DNA of 64,000 bases. It comes from Trichoplax sp. H2. Lineage: Eukaryota; Placozoa; Uniplacotomia; Trichoplacea. This document shows, one piece after another, positions 1-12,037 of this stretch. The translations under genes and the position numbers were made by a program. Below the pieces are notes generated by a model. It saw only the letters and a program-made list of their open reading frames with translations, ran no database searches and had not been told where the DNA came from. Within the stretch, counting starts at the first letter, position 1. Every line of letters starts with the position of its first letter. The stretch covers positions 62,001 through 126,000 of the forward strand of contig NOWV01000074.1 in NCBI GenBank assembly GCA_003344405.1. Direction: 5' to 3'.

Positions 1-98
1 TTCTCAATTTGTATCATCAACTATCTCTGCAATAAAGTTTATTTCATACTGTTCTCCAGTAGAGAAGTGTGAGAGGAAAAAAACTGACATCCCAATAC

Positions 99-3000
99 CT
101 CGTACGTAAAAGGAATTTTCACTCCTTTTTCCAGTTTCACTTTTACATCACTGGTCAAATTTACGTATATAATCTATGAGAAAAAGTAATAATACATTAA
201 TCAAAACTCACAGCACCTTACTAACACCAATAAAACTGTAGAATTCCTTACCTGGTTACCATTATACCCAATGTCTAATTTCTTATGAGTCCACATATAG
301 TAACCTATCCCTGAATCGTCCACAGAGCCAACAATACCTAACAGATCCGTAATAATGTTCGATAAAATGTTTTAAGCTGTGCTATAAGTTTGATTACTAT
401 ATAAAACAATGATGAAATTAATGCTGCTAAATTTTTTAAAATAACGATAACAATGCAATCCTCGAAGGCCTTCTTACCCCAAACAGGTAAATCATCTGCA
501 ATTAGTAAAAATTTAAAAAGCTAAATTAATGGATATCTTTCATTACACAGTAACAGTGCAACAACATACAATAAGACAGTAAGGCCCACTGCAGACATAA
601 GAAATAAAATATGCAATGCTTATTATTATTAGGCCTACAACATACGAGCTACTTACCTAAATACATCTGATACCAGTAATGATTCTTTATTGCATATGTT
701 AGCATATTATATCCATCTTCATCTACTTCTGTGTCACAAAATTTAATTTTTTGTACCTCGCCTAGGTAACAGTTACATGGAAGAAAGTTTAGCTTGTTTT
801 ATCATACACGATTCGCATTTAAATGTATCTGCTAAGCTTGTACGCATATTTACGCATATGACTAAAGAGTAACTTTCAGCGTATAGTATATGCGCATCAT
901 GTACGCAATATACCGCTCATGAGGGATTTCCCCTAAAATATACCGTTCTACGTAAACTCTATTACTGGACATGATAAACAAGTAGGCATACTTTACACTA
1001 ATAAGCTTTAAAATACCAAGCCCGTATCTAAAATTATTCTACGTAAACTCTATTATTGGACATGATAAACAAGTAGGCATCCTTTACACTAATAAACTTT
1101 AAAAATACCAAGCCTGTATCTAAAATTATTGCAGTACATTGTAACGATAATATTAGAGCACATGATTACCATACCTTTGAAATTAATTTCCAGTCCGCTA
1201 AATTGCAATTCGGTACCCTGCAAGGCTTCGCCTAATGTTTCATGATAGTGGCCAATTGTTGTCTTTTTACCACGACAAAAGGGTAGACTGAAATATTCAT
1301 AGGTTTCTTGACGGTTGTGGTAAGGTCCAACGGTATTCATCCACAAAATAACTTCTTCGCCATCTTTGTACTAAAATATTCAATATTATACTGTTACATT
1401 TCAGAATGTTCTACACGATACATACACATATTAATGTATACAGATAATCTGTTGTCAGATTGGAACATCAAAAACTTAGCCATTGTTGTCAGTTAAGATA
1501 CTTTCTTAGTAAATAAGATTCGACAAAGAAAGCTCTAATGATATCATGAGGTCAAAAAAGTCTAGTGCTTGATACATGTACTAAGACAGTCGCTGCAATT
1601 ATCATCAGCAACTACTATCATTTAGAGTACGGCAAAGTATTCCAATTTAACATGCTAATATTCATTGGTAGCCTACAAATAGTCTATATTCAAAGTAGAT
1701 AAAAAGCTGTGTGCACATACATATCTGATATCATGGACTATGGAATGGAAATTCCCAAGAACAACGCTAATTTGTAAAACTAGAGGGTGTACGGTACAGT
1801 ATAATCGATAATAATTTATATAAGAACAAATATAGCTAAAATTGAGCAGACAAATTAATAATAATTTAATAGCAGATTTCAACTATTATACTTTTGCAGG
1901 AAATTAGCACAATCAGCTATACTTTTAGCTAAGAATACACTATCAATTGTACAATTGAATTAAGTACGGGCATAACTTTCCTAACAAATAATTTTGATCG
2001 TGATTCGTTTGCATCACATTCACAAAGCCTAATGCACATTATTGTAAGGACTAGCAAAGACAAGCAACAATTGTCACCATTTTGTAATTCGCCTGCCTGG
2101 TAACGTAACGGAAATCAATAATTATGTTTAAATCTAAACACAAGAACTAACTGTTAACTTTATCTTGCCAGATACAATAAACAGCTCAGAACCCTCATTA
2201 TACTGCTTGTAGTTGTAAAGACCGTCCTGGCTTCAAATATTCTCGATTTTGGCTCCCTCGTTTGCTGTCTCATATTCAGCTATCAATGGGTTACCGATTT
2301 TGGTCGTAAAAAATTGAGAGCGGTGTCCATATTCCTGCGGATTCGTTTGTTGCACCTTCTCCAACACTGCTATCAATGTTTTTGAAGGATTCATTCAATG
2401 CATCGAATCTCATTCAGAAACTATTCAAAAGTTAACTGCAGTCTTGTAGTAATAATTATAATGAATCGATAACGAACTATTGTGAAATGGTACATTTTAA
2501 GCATCGACGCTCAACGGAATAAGAACAACCGAAAGGGCCCCATTCCCCTCGATTACGGGCTTATTTATTACCGACGTCTACAGTACAGTGCAGTCAATCA
2601 TTGCGACTTTACATTATAGTCGTTATCAGTCGTGCATGAACTATGTATAATTTCCCATCATAGTATTGTAGTGGCGACTGTGTGAAACGCAATAATTCAT
2701 CTAGCTTTTACGTGTTGCTGCACCTGAATGTGCACACTATTTCGATGATTGATTGGCCTGAGCCATCATTTACAAACGAGGTGAAAATATTGAAAAAACA
2801 TCAGTTACCCAAGTCTAGAATAACTGTTACGAAAAGTCCTAATTGAATGAGGGTAAGGTTTCTTTCTAGCGAGACTATACAATTTTCACTTTGCAGCTGC
2901 TGCGGTAGGCAGAGCCTGCTGTGTCATCGGTATACAGTAGCTTGTATGAGTGGATTAGAAGCTTCCAGACAATGCACGCGATGTAATTCATTTTGTTTGG

Positions 3001-3876
3001 CAAAGGCAAGCTGGAGAATGCTGCTCCAAAATGAGCCACTGTACACTGTACTACTGTAAGTACAAGCAACCATTGCAATTGACGGCGGAGTCACTGATTA
3101 TAATATGCCATTTGTAATACTGTACTATTTTGGAGCATCAATATTCCATTTGTTTATAACTTCTGCTTAGTATAATAGTTCTTATCATAGTATAGTAAAA
3201 TACAGGTGAGCCATTCAAAAATGTTTCCTTCAATCAATAGTAGTAAACGTCGATGAGTGGAAAGAGAGCATTGACATAGTATAGTATCGCTATTGAAGTC
3301 TCTTTTTTAGCGCAATTGACTGCGTACTGTCTGCTTAAAATTCAATCTATGCGAATAAAATGGTTGAGTGCAATACTTGGCTAATGCAGTGTCACAAAGA
3401 CCTTTGATATGTTGCAAAATTGATCATTTCTATTAATGGTAATGGACGCTGACCAGTGAATCCATGGGATATCATTTGCTTGATTGATTGCTAGAAGACT
3501 ACTTTGTTGGCACGAGCTGTACTCTGCGTCCGTAACAGAAGAAGTAGTGTACAGTACGATGGACGTATTCATTAAACCTATCCACTTGTACTAGCGTGAA
3601 AGATAACAGCTAAAACAAGTTGGTGACTTTGAATGGCATATCAAGTCATGTTTAGCTCACTATACAACCGTTATGAAATATACATTAAGAAATGGCATTG
3701 AATGAAATGAATTACTTTTGCTGTAAACTGGATTTAGCGCGTGATCGCTTAACAAGTATACCATTAAGTCAGTCATGAATAAATGAGAAGCAAACCTTGT
3801 GAGTATGTTCGTCAGCATAAACAGTCACAACCAGAAACAGTAATAAGAAATCAACAATATTAATCCACAATCTCAT
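99..3876 (-). CDS. TM9SF3: TM9SF3-like transmembrane 9 superfamily protein, 5' part (C-terminus beyond left edge)
   Basis: Seen: five minus-strand coding exons at 3796-3876, 1175-1370, 657-761, 252-337 and 99-173. All have AG/GT junctions and matching phases (0, 1, 1, 0), giving 181 residues. Exon 1 starts at the ATG at 3876 and encodes a hydrophobic signal peptide ending VTVYA, followed by DEHTHK. Exon 2 carries the family hallmarks [15 protein letters not shown] (about residues 36-50) and [11 protein letters not shown]. Exon 3 holds NHYWYQMY. Exon 4 holds GIVG and the YYMWTHKKL block. Exon 5 holds the [12 protein letters not shown] block. Known: TM9SF proteins have a luminal N-terminal domain and nine membrane spans and work in Golgi/endosomal sorting. 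The visible part is only the luminal domain. The membrane spans must lie left of position 99. Exon 3 to exon 4 reads MYL-GIVG, without the DDLPIW-like linker I recall from animal relatives; a missed 18-nt microexon is possible. The match to TM9SF3 rather than TM9SF1/2/4 rests on remembered motifs. Confidence 0.93.
946..1128. repeat. Two-copy ~91-bp tandem duplication in TM9SF3 intron 2
   Basis: The block beginning TTCTACGTAAACTCTATTA at 946 is repeated at 1037 with only a few substitutions and a one-base indel. The shared sequence includes GGACATGATAAACAAGTAGG. It lies wholly in the intron between the exons at 1175-1370 and 657-761. The high similarity suggests a recent local duplication. Confidence 0.85.
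1371..3795. other. TM9SF3 intron 1 (2.4 kb), no gene seen
   Basis: This is the intron between the signal-peptide exon and the second exon. Both strands contain only short open stretches without family motifs or paired splice sites. A few TACTGTAC-type motifs occur near 3040-3056, as in the intergenic arrays further right. Confidence 0.6.
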
Positions 3877-4049
3877 TTCTTCAACGCAAGGTCTTGCAAC
3901 GCCGGAATCTCAGCACGATTACTCAACTGCTCCGATATGCTAAAGTGGTAAGCAAAAGCCAGAGATATTCAGCACCCACTCTTCAACACAAGCCTACGGT
4001 ACTTTTTGCTTTTTGAGTAGGCAACAAAAAGCTTCCCTTGAAAACAACA

Positions 4050-4513
4050 AGGTACAGTACATACAGTACAGTAAGCTGTACAGTACTGTACCGCGGCGTG
4101 TCACTGCTGGACACTGCAATGGGTGAAATTTTCCAGCACACCTCTATCCTGTACACTGAGTGTACAGTACAGTACATTACAATACGGTACTGTACACGAG
4201 TCTACCTGGTTTGCAAGCAGCAGTCTACAGTACAGTACAGTGTACAGTACTGTAAGACGTAAAAGAAAAGAAAGAAAACAATCACACTGGACTGACTGCC
4301 ATAAATTACAACGTGTCCATGTTTTTACAGTACATTCAGCACATGGTACTGTACGGTACAACAGGTACAGTACAGTACAGTAAACTGGTCCAGTACAGTA
4401 CACAGTACTGTGAGTAGGTAACAAAATACTGTACCGTACTGTACTTTGCATATAGTATACTGTACAGTGTACAGTACATTGGACATACTGTACACTGTAC
4501 ACTGTACTGTAAA
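4050..4513. repeat. Palindromic GTACA/GTACT pentamer array (main cluster)
   Basis: This is dense runs of period-5 repeats (GTACAGTACAGTAC and its complement GTACTGTACTGTAC), broken by short unique segments, for example at 4261-4325. The runs switch orientation many times, which creates hairpins. One is at 4458-4504, where two ~19-base arms flank a short CATTGGACA spacer. Neither strand of the pentamer yields a stop codon in any frame, which explains the spurious long open frames rich in Cys, Thr, Val and Tyr here. Confidence 0.9.
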
Positions 4514-5033
4514 ACGCTCCCTTTCCTATGGGCGTTGGAACAGGCGTCAATGCAGCCACGACAGCATACTGGATCATTTTCCATTTTGGAGTATATGCAT
4601 TAAAATAGAGGTCAAGAAAGTCCCTAATAACTTGAGTACAAAACAACTGGCGATGACTTCGTGCCGAGAAGCCCTATTCATTTTATCGGCATCAAATTCG
4701 TCTGTAATTTGTAACGAACTCAAATATTCACAGTTTTATCAATCGCTTATCGCTTCTACTCTACTGTACCATGGGCTGCGTACTAGATGCACCAAGAATA
4801 AAATAAATAAATAAATTCAATCAATTTAATTTACCAACACATGACTCTACAATATACCAGTATACAGTACACATGGACGGTTTGTACATGAAATACTTCT
4901 TTACAGCGTACTGTACATCTTTCAAACATGAAATCGGTAACTTTTGCTCCTGCAAATCAGGCGCCAAGGGCAGCCTGGTCAAAATGCATCATCATTAAGA
5001 GCTAATCTAGTATTGCAGTGCACGCCGGATGAT

Positions 5034-5235
5034 GTGCAGTACAGTACAGTGTACAGTACTGTTACCTCTACAGTACATTAGAGTACTGTACACTGTAACC
5101 AGTTGTACTGTACTGTACTGAAGGTAAGACTCAAAGACACATACTGTACTGTACCGTACAGTACATGTACTGTAGAGTACTGGACAGGTAAAAATAACTA
5201 CTGTTCTGTACTGTACTGGACTGTACAGTGTACAG
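5034..5235. repeat. Palindromic GTACA/GTACT pentamer array (second cluster)
   Basis: A second dense block of the same pentamers, with several orientation switches. Isolated GTAC-centred motifs continue to about 5555 (for example at 5280, 5337, 5415 and 5475). Between it and the first cluster (4514-5033) the sequence is mostly unique, apart from sparse GTAC motifs near 4860-4920. Confidence 0.88.
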
Positions 5236-7561
5236 TGCTAACCAGAGTTGAATGGTTTCTCGTAGCTTCCATTGCACATACTGTACTGTATGAGTCTCGT
5301 AACATGAGTCATCATTACTTTCATATCACAATGCAATGTACTGTAGTGGAGCACAAAAGTACGCACTGTGTCAATGTGCATTGTGTAGAAAAAAAAACCA
5401 CTGCATTGACCAGTCCTGTACAGTATACAGTGACGTTCAACGTTTACTGCAGTTGACTACTGAAGTGGAGTACTGTACCAAGCGTACAACCTCCCTTTTT
5501 CCCCACTGTCAAAGTACGGCAGTTGACCGACTAGGTTGGTGCGGTCCGTACTGGTACTGATGCGTGATACGCATATAGCTTCGATGACTAGGCCATCGAT
5601 CACTTACTTGTAACGTCCATCTTACCATGAGGAAGTGTCTTGTTCGACTTGATTGAATTTTGGGCAAGCCTTGCTTCAATTGTAAGTAGAAGAGATTTGT
5701 GTACTATTTTATGACTTCTGCATATTACAATTCCGATTGAGGTAGGATTATGAACTACTCTAGTCTATGATAATGATGGCGGCTACACCTTTTAATCCAT
5801 TTTTCATAGCACGATTAATTCAATCCAACTTGTTCATCAGCGACTCTATTCTTTTACAAGCTATCGTACAGTAAATTACTTGAAATGGATACCCGTCCGC
5901 TGGTTTGTCAAATGTGCACATAGTCATAGTGCGATAGTTTATCAAACGTTTGTAAAAAGTTCTCCCTGACCTTCAGTACACTAGCACGTGCTGTTTGAAT
6001 CTGCAGCCAGTAAATGGATGATGGCCATCAAGCAGCAGAATCTTACATATACTGTATATTAAGAAGGGCCCCGTATAGTAAAATATTGCCACTATAACGG
6101 CACTACTGCATTGCTACAACGGCTACATGGCTAGGTAAGAGCGTCTCGTTTGATCACACTTACTTGCACCGTTTCAACACATCATGACAGCAATGCCATG
6201 GAATTAGTTGCAGTACTGTACGAAGGATTTGCGATCAACTTGTGGATAGCCTGTATCCATCATAGCTTCAACTTCAAGCGAGACTGCATAAGTTACAGCT
6301 ACTGTATTGTCACGGCGTTCACCAACTTGTTACTTCTAGATTTTACACTTAACTACGTAAATTGGAGAATCTTCCCCTGTAATGGAGATAACGTCTGTTG
6401 TAAATGGCTTACTGTACACACTTTGTGTGTACTGTAGGTGGTATGCAGGCATTTCAAGTGTTGTATTTTATTCCTCAAATCCCTATCTGCTATACTATAA
6501 TTGATGCACATGCATCTGACGGATTCGTTTCCTCCAATCAGATTTTTTTTAGTTTCTATTGCTTGTCCCTAGAAATACCACTTACAGCATGACAGCTTTC
6601 AACCTTTCTTCCTAGATGATGATCGCGTAGCAATAATTGAATGCATTTATCCAACTCGATATGTGCACTCTATCATAGTAGATAATGTACAAGTTCACCA
6701 ATACAATCACTGGTGCGGTACGATAGCCAAGCAGGAGTACACCTTCTAGAAACTTGATCAATCATGATTCATGAGTACTGCATTGAATGCTTTCAGCTGA
6801 AATTGACTTGTTGGGCTGCGACGTAGGCCATTGATGAATAATTCAATCACTACCACTTGCCGCGGTACTGTAATTTGTAAGACATTACTATACACTACAT
6901 AGATGCTAATGATGAATGCTGGGAACCCCCTAGCTGACATCATCCACTAAAACTGCTCGCCTTCCTATTCTATACCTGTAGTAGACATTGTGAATGGATA
7001 TTACCGTATTATAATGCGAGTATAATGATGCCCTGGCACATAAGTGATTTAACCAGCTTAGCCCAAGCATTGAGAATTACAACACGAATCAAGTTTCTAC
7101 ATTTCTACTCAATACGTGATTTGAGACGCACACTTGCTAAGCTCGTTATCCCTGCGCTGCTAAAGGTCACTAAATCGCTGTCTCCAGTGGCTCATTGAAC
7201 TTGGTTTTGATTGCGCAGTCAACGCACATTGCTGCTGTTGCTGTATAGTATACTATATGCTGTAGAAGTAGAGGCTAGCCTTTTTTTTATTCAATGACTG
7301 TTCAAATTCGTATGCCATTCCAACAACGATCTTAGCAACATGATTGACTGTAAAATGCAGACCGATAAAATTCTATCTCAAACGACTGTAGTCACGAGTT
7401 CCAATACACAACTAAGTCGTCCTGGCTAGTGTAGCCCTTGACGACGATGTCCGCCATACTTGACCGCGAACTCCTCTACGACAGACCACTACTGGACGCG
7501 TATTGGCTACGGTACCAAGCATATCGGCGAGAGATACTGTCTGACAAGTCCCTGACGGTAG

Positions 7562-7691
7562 AGTACAGTACAGTACTGTAGTAGCGTCAATTGCATCGGA
7601 CAGGCGTAGAGACGGAAGTGTTGGTATGGTCAGTCGGACAAAGTGTCAAGTGCTGTAGTGTACTGGACTGGACCGGACCGAACCGGACTGG
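7562..7691. repeat. Short GTACA array and degenerate GGAC pentamer run
   Basis: A short GTACAGTACAGTACTGTAG array occupies 7562-7580. At 7653-7691 a second period-5 tract runs through TGTAC, TGGAC, CGGAC and CGAAC units. The two tracts share the five-base period and the AC core, so the second may be a substituted derivative of the first. The surrounding 7430-7760 is noticeably richer in G+C than its neighbourhood. Confidence 0.7.
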
Positions 7692-9213
7692 TGCCAGATT
7701 ATGAAAGTAAAATCCGCGCAGGTCGTCTGGTACAGCTCGTGCATTGTTGTGACGGTAAAGTGCACTGACCACAGTCATGAAATACTAGTTCTGTATAAAG
7801 CGCAGGTCAGCAAGGAAGCACCACACCTTTCTCCATAGTTGTATTTCTGTTCGGCTGTGCATGGGGCAGAAACAACTTTTCTACCTCGCATTCTAGTTGG
7901 AACAGTTTTATTTTGATCGTGAAAAATCTCCGTGTTGCTTCACAGGGGTTTTACTATAGTTAGTCCAACTTGTGCTGTAATGGAAATCTTCGGTGATAGA
8001 TAATCATAGAAAGTAAAAGGTACAAGGATGCTGTCGTAACGCTAAGTAGAAGGAGCGAGAGATCGACAGGATCGTCTTGTGGAGACGCCTACTGGATATG
8101 TAATGGCATACTCAGATGATTGATTATCAATGTGTTCGACAAGATTGGACATGGAGTTCATGATAGTTGACTAACGGTGATAATCATCCAATAGATAGAA
8201 GTACTTTTAATATAGTCCATGGTGTGTTAGTTGATGAACGATATTTCGATTTTTGTTCAGTTGTCTCGCATACGACAGCAATAGAATTACAGCATTGAAG
8301 TAATGCTGTATATTGTAGTAGTTGATTGTAATGAGCCGGACTCAGTCCTTCGTCAAGAATGAATAAGAATAGACCTTGGAATGATCACCAAAGCAACAGT
8401 AATAGTGAAAAGAGAGAGACGGATTTTTCTCTGAACCTCTCAATAAACACTTTGTCTAGGTGCTGAGCTAGGAACCAAGTTCTACAATTCAGTTATTTGC
8501 TATAGAAACGATCCACGACCATGGATGGATAAATTGTTACTTCCAATATTTCATAGTATACAAGTCTATCGTTCAACTACTGATTCAGTGCTGTGCAAAA
8601 TATTATTGTTTATTGTTTCGAATACTGTGGATTGCACAACATTCCTCACGAGTAGTATGAGCGCTACTGATCAGAGTTGGTAAACAACTGTTCAATTGAT
8701 ATTGTCGACCTTGGATACAGCAGCATACGCATTCATTTTGCTCTTGTTGAAATAAGACAACGGGATTATGATTCCATGATACTAGTCTTGCACTGTCATT
8801 ACAGTTATGATAGTTGCAAACTTTCAAAAAGAGTGATATCTTACTAATCGTAGCTTAACCCTATGCTAGAACATGAATTATCTCAAGTAGTCGAGTAAAA
8901 TAGTGTACAATACTACATCTTATTTTCTCTGTCCCAATTCGTAAATTAGTGTTCGTTAAAATTATGTAAACTAGATGATGTACACTCGTTTTTATCAACA
9001 CATAACATACACATAGGCCTAAATGGTAAGAAATTAATAAACTATCCATCAAAAACAATTTCCAATGTAGTATAGTCTTTAAGTAGATGCCTAAAGTAGG
9101 AAGGATAAATTGGATGACTGATCTATGCTATATTACTAGAAGTATATATGGAACCCATTATTCATAATTTCAATCTTCAAATATAATTCCTTTTCCAGGT
9201 ACAGAACTCAATC

Positions 9214-12037
9214 ATGGCTAGTGAAAATGACTCAGTAGATATCGACTCACTGGATAGCAAAGTAATTGGTACGGAATTTGTCCGCCGCTACTACACCATG
9301 CTACATGAGAATCCGAAAGAATTGTCCAAGTATGTGACTTCTATTTCCGTAGCATCTTTTTTACGACAGAGTATTGAAAGATGATACATTTCCGACAATC
9401 TGATTTGTAGAATTAGGTTGTAAAGGACTCTCTCTGGGTCCAAATGATAGAATCGAATATTAAATAAATTATTACTGTCATAGGATACAATTGGTTATGG
9501 CCAATCGGCCATCATTGTAGACCATGTTCTATAAATTCTTTATTGTATCAGAATGTAAGTTATGATTTCCTTGTAGATTTTATGGTAAAGAATCAGTCTT
9601 TCTTCATGCTGATGATAAAGATGGATCCAGTGATAATGCCGTTATTGGTCAAGAGGTAAATTAAAATAAATTACCTATGATGTATTTTTGAAAATTACGA
9701 TCTAAAATAAAGGCGTAATTAAACAGAGCAACTTGCTTGTAAACTTTTTTTAGGCTAACATTATCCAGAAATTGTCTTGATTAAGCTATTATTAAATATT
9801 TAACTATTATATATTGTAGAGCATCGTCAAGAAGATAGAATCTCTTGAATTGAGTGATTGTTTTGCTAAAATCAAGCAGGTTGACTGCCAGTCGACAGTT
9901 GCTGATTGCATTTTGATCCAGGTAATGGGATTGTCATTGATGCTAATAACTATGTAACGAACAGTATTTTGGGCACTTCAAAACTGAAATTGAAAGTTCA
10001 AATTTAATAATAAATCTTTTATTTCATCACAATAACATAATGAATTGTTACCTATGTACGAAAAAGTATATATAGTGGTAAACTTAATATCTGGATGCTG
10101 ATGGTGCAATGCTTGACTGAAACAATAATTCTTTTTCAGTAACTTATGAATTACGTTAAATTTACTATAATTTCAGGTTTCTGGAACCTTTACTCATACG
10201 AACAAGCCATGGCGCCCATTCGTACAAAGTATATTGTTGGAGCGAGAGGTAAACTACTACATTTAGTCCTTTATTCTATATATAGCGTCAAATTAGTTGT
10301 TTTAATTTTTTGATCACTTTACGCTATTTAACTGTATACTTCAAATATTCTTAATGTGTATTTGTTGTACGTAAATTAGTCACCAAACCTGTACTATGCC
10401 CGAAACGATATTTTTCGCTATCAGCCACCAAACGAACCAGAAGGTGGAGATGACACGATCGACCTTGAGGATGGTAAATAGGCGTTCATGTAGCATAATT
10501 TCGTAGCTAAATTGAATGAAATTACATCAGTGATACAAACAAAGTCACTTAAATTGTATTTAGCTGAAGAGCAGGAAGAAGCTGAAAGTGTTAAAGATAC
10601 TTCCGAAAATGTTCCTACTGAACCAGCAAGTGATCAAACGAACGATGATGAAGCAAGCACTAGGTTAACATTAATGCCGCAATTAAACTAACAGAAATTT
10701 ATTTATTATACTTTTTATGATATTCATTAATTGACTATATTCCAGTAATGAAGATCAACTGCAAAATTCAGAAAAGCCTTCCCCTGCTGCTAAAAGAGTA
10801 AGCTACTTTTTTAACAATTCTTACACTTAGAGAATTAATTTTATTAAAATTTCTTCTTAATTGTGACAAAGAATGCAGCTGATGAGCAAAAATCGGAATC
10901 CCTTTCAAATCAGCAGGATAGCTCCAATCAAGTCTCTGATATTCAAGAACAGGATGACTCAAAGGCCGACGGAAATAATGAATCGGCGAAAAAGGATGCT
11001 GGTAAGATACTTATCTTTCATTTTCTACTTTTTCGTATTACGATCTGGCTGAATTATCAATATCTTGCTTATATTGTTATTAAAGGTGTTCGTACGTGGG
11101 CAGCCTTGGCCGGTAAATCGCCTGATGTTCCTATCAATACAGAAGCTGCACCGAAAAAAGTGATTCGCGTAAGTTGTATTATCGAATCAATAATGCAAAA
11201 TATATACACAAATGTATGATTAAAGAGATATTGTAACGAATTGGTGAATTCTGTTACCTGCGTGCATTAATTTACCTTACTGTTTGATAAAACAGAAACC
11301 GGTTGAAAACTCAGGAAAAAGCTCGCGTTCCAATCAGCATCATAAAGAGGACGGCCAATCGCAACGTTCCAACAATTTCCGAAATTCATCGCAACGCGAT
11401 GGGCAGCAAACCGATTATCAAATCTTTATCGGAGGATTAACTCCCGAGATCAGTGAGAAAGAATTACGAAATGAATTTTCAGGTATAAGATATGAATTCT
11501 TTCTGACGGAGTATAATGATTTCGATAATAACAGCGTATCTTTTAAAATAGTATTTGGCGAGGTCAAGCACATCAAAACTAATACATCAAAGGTTAGGAA
11601 ATTAGGATTAACAATCGGATTGCATTTGAAGAAAAATGATTATTTCTGAATAATTAAAGTAATTTTGCGTTAACAGGGCTTCGGATTTGTTAGTTTTGAG
11701 AACGAAGAAAGCGTTAAGAGGGCTCTAACTACTGAGCTGGTACGCGAATTCTAAATTAGTTGTCTTTATAAAGCAAATATTATTTAATCTCTTATTTAAT
11801 CTCTGTAAGTCATGTTTGATGAATGGCATGCTTTTGTACTGCATCCAATATCTATAGAAAATTTTTGTCGGTAAAACGCAAATAAATATTGAAGAGAAAA
11901 AGAGCTCAAACGTTCGCCATGACAATCGCAGAGGCAGAGATGGAGGACGTCATTCTGGTTTTCATAATAGGCAGAACAGATCCGGCGGCTATCGTAGCGG
12001 CGAAAGAGGCAGCGGAAGACGTCAGGACAGAAACTAA
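9214..12037 (+). CDS. G3BP: G3BP stress-granule assembly factor (NTF2-like domain plus RRM), complete
   Basis: Seen: 13 coding exons at 9214-9329, 9577-9655, 9820-9921, 10177-10248, 10380-10473, 10564-10663, 10746-10797, 10872-11001, 11086-11168, 11296-11482, 11552-11592, 11677-11739 and 11858-12037. All join in phase (1299 nt, 432 residues plus TAA). Residues ~10-140 form an NTF2-like domain with EFVRRYYTMLHENP, FYGKES and NDIFRYQ. An acidic Glu/Asp-rich linker follows. A WAALAGK segment near residue 253 matches the short conserved SWASVTSK patch of the family. The RRM spans ~317-390, with RNP2 IFIGGL (319-324) and RNP1 GFGFVSF (353-359). The tail has RG and RGG-like elements (RRGRDGG, SGGYRSGERG). 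Known: G3BP dimerises through the NTF2-like domain, binds mRNA and nucleates stress granules in the cytoplasm. The length is close to the human ~466 residues. Introns are short (69-256 bp). The start is the first ATG after the acceptor at 9198. Confidence 0.96.

Larger units (their letters stand above)
3877..9198. promoter_or_regulatory. Divergent intergenic region between TM9SF3 and G3BP
   Basis: TM9SF3 is read leftward from 3876. G3BP is read rightward from an acceptor at 9198. Both promoters and at least one non-coding 5' exon of G3BP should therefore lie in this 5.3-kb stretch. An acceptor (TTTTCCAG) sits 15 bases before the G3BP ATG, so an upstream untranslated exon is expected, but I could not place it. 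No TATA box or other core promoter could be assigned. Apart from the pentamer arrays listed separately I see no gene here. The longest open frames overlap the arrays and are low-complexity artefacts. Confidence 0.55.

Noticed and set aside
4101-4646. Long open frames (up to 181 codons) on both strands across the GTAC arrays
   Set aside because: The pentamers GTACA and GTACT read through without stops in every frame and give Cys/Thr/Val/Tyr-rich nonsense. They are by-products of the repeat.
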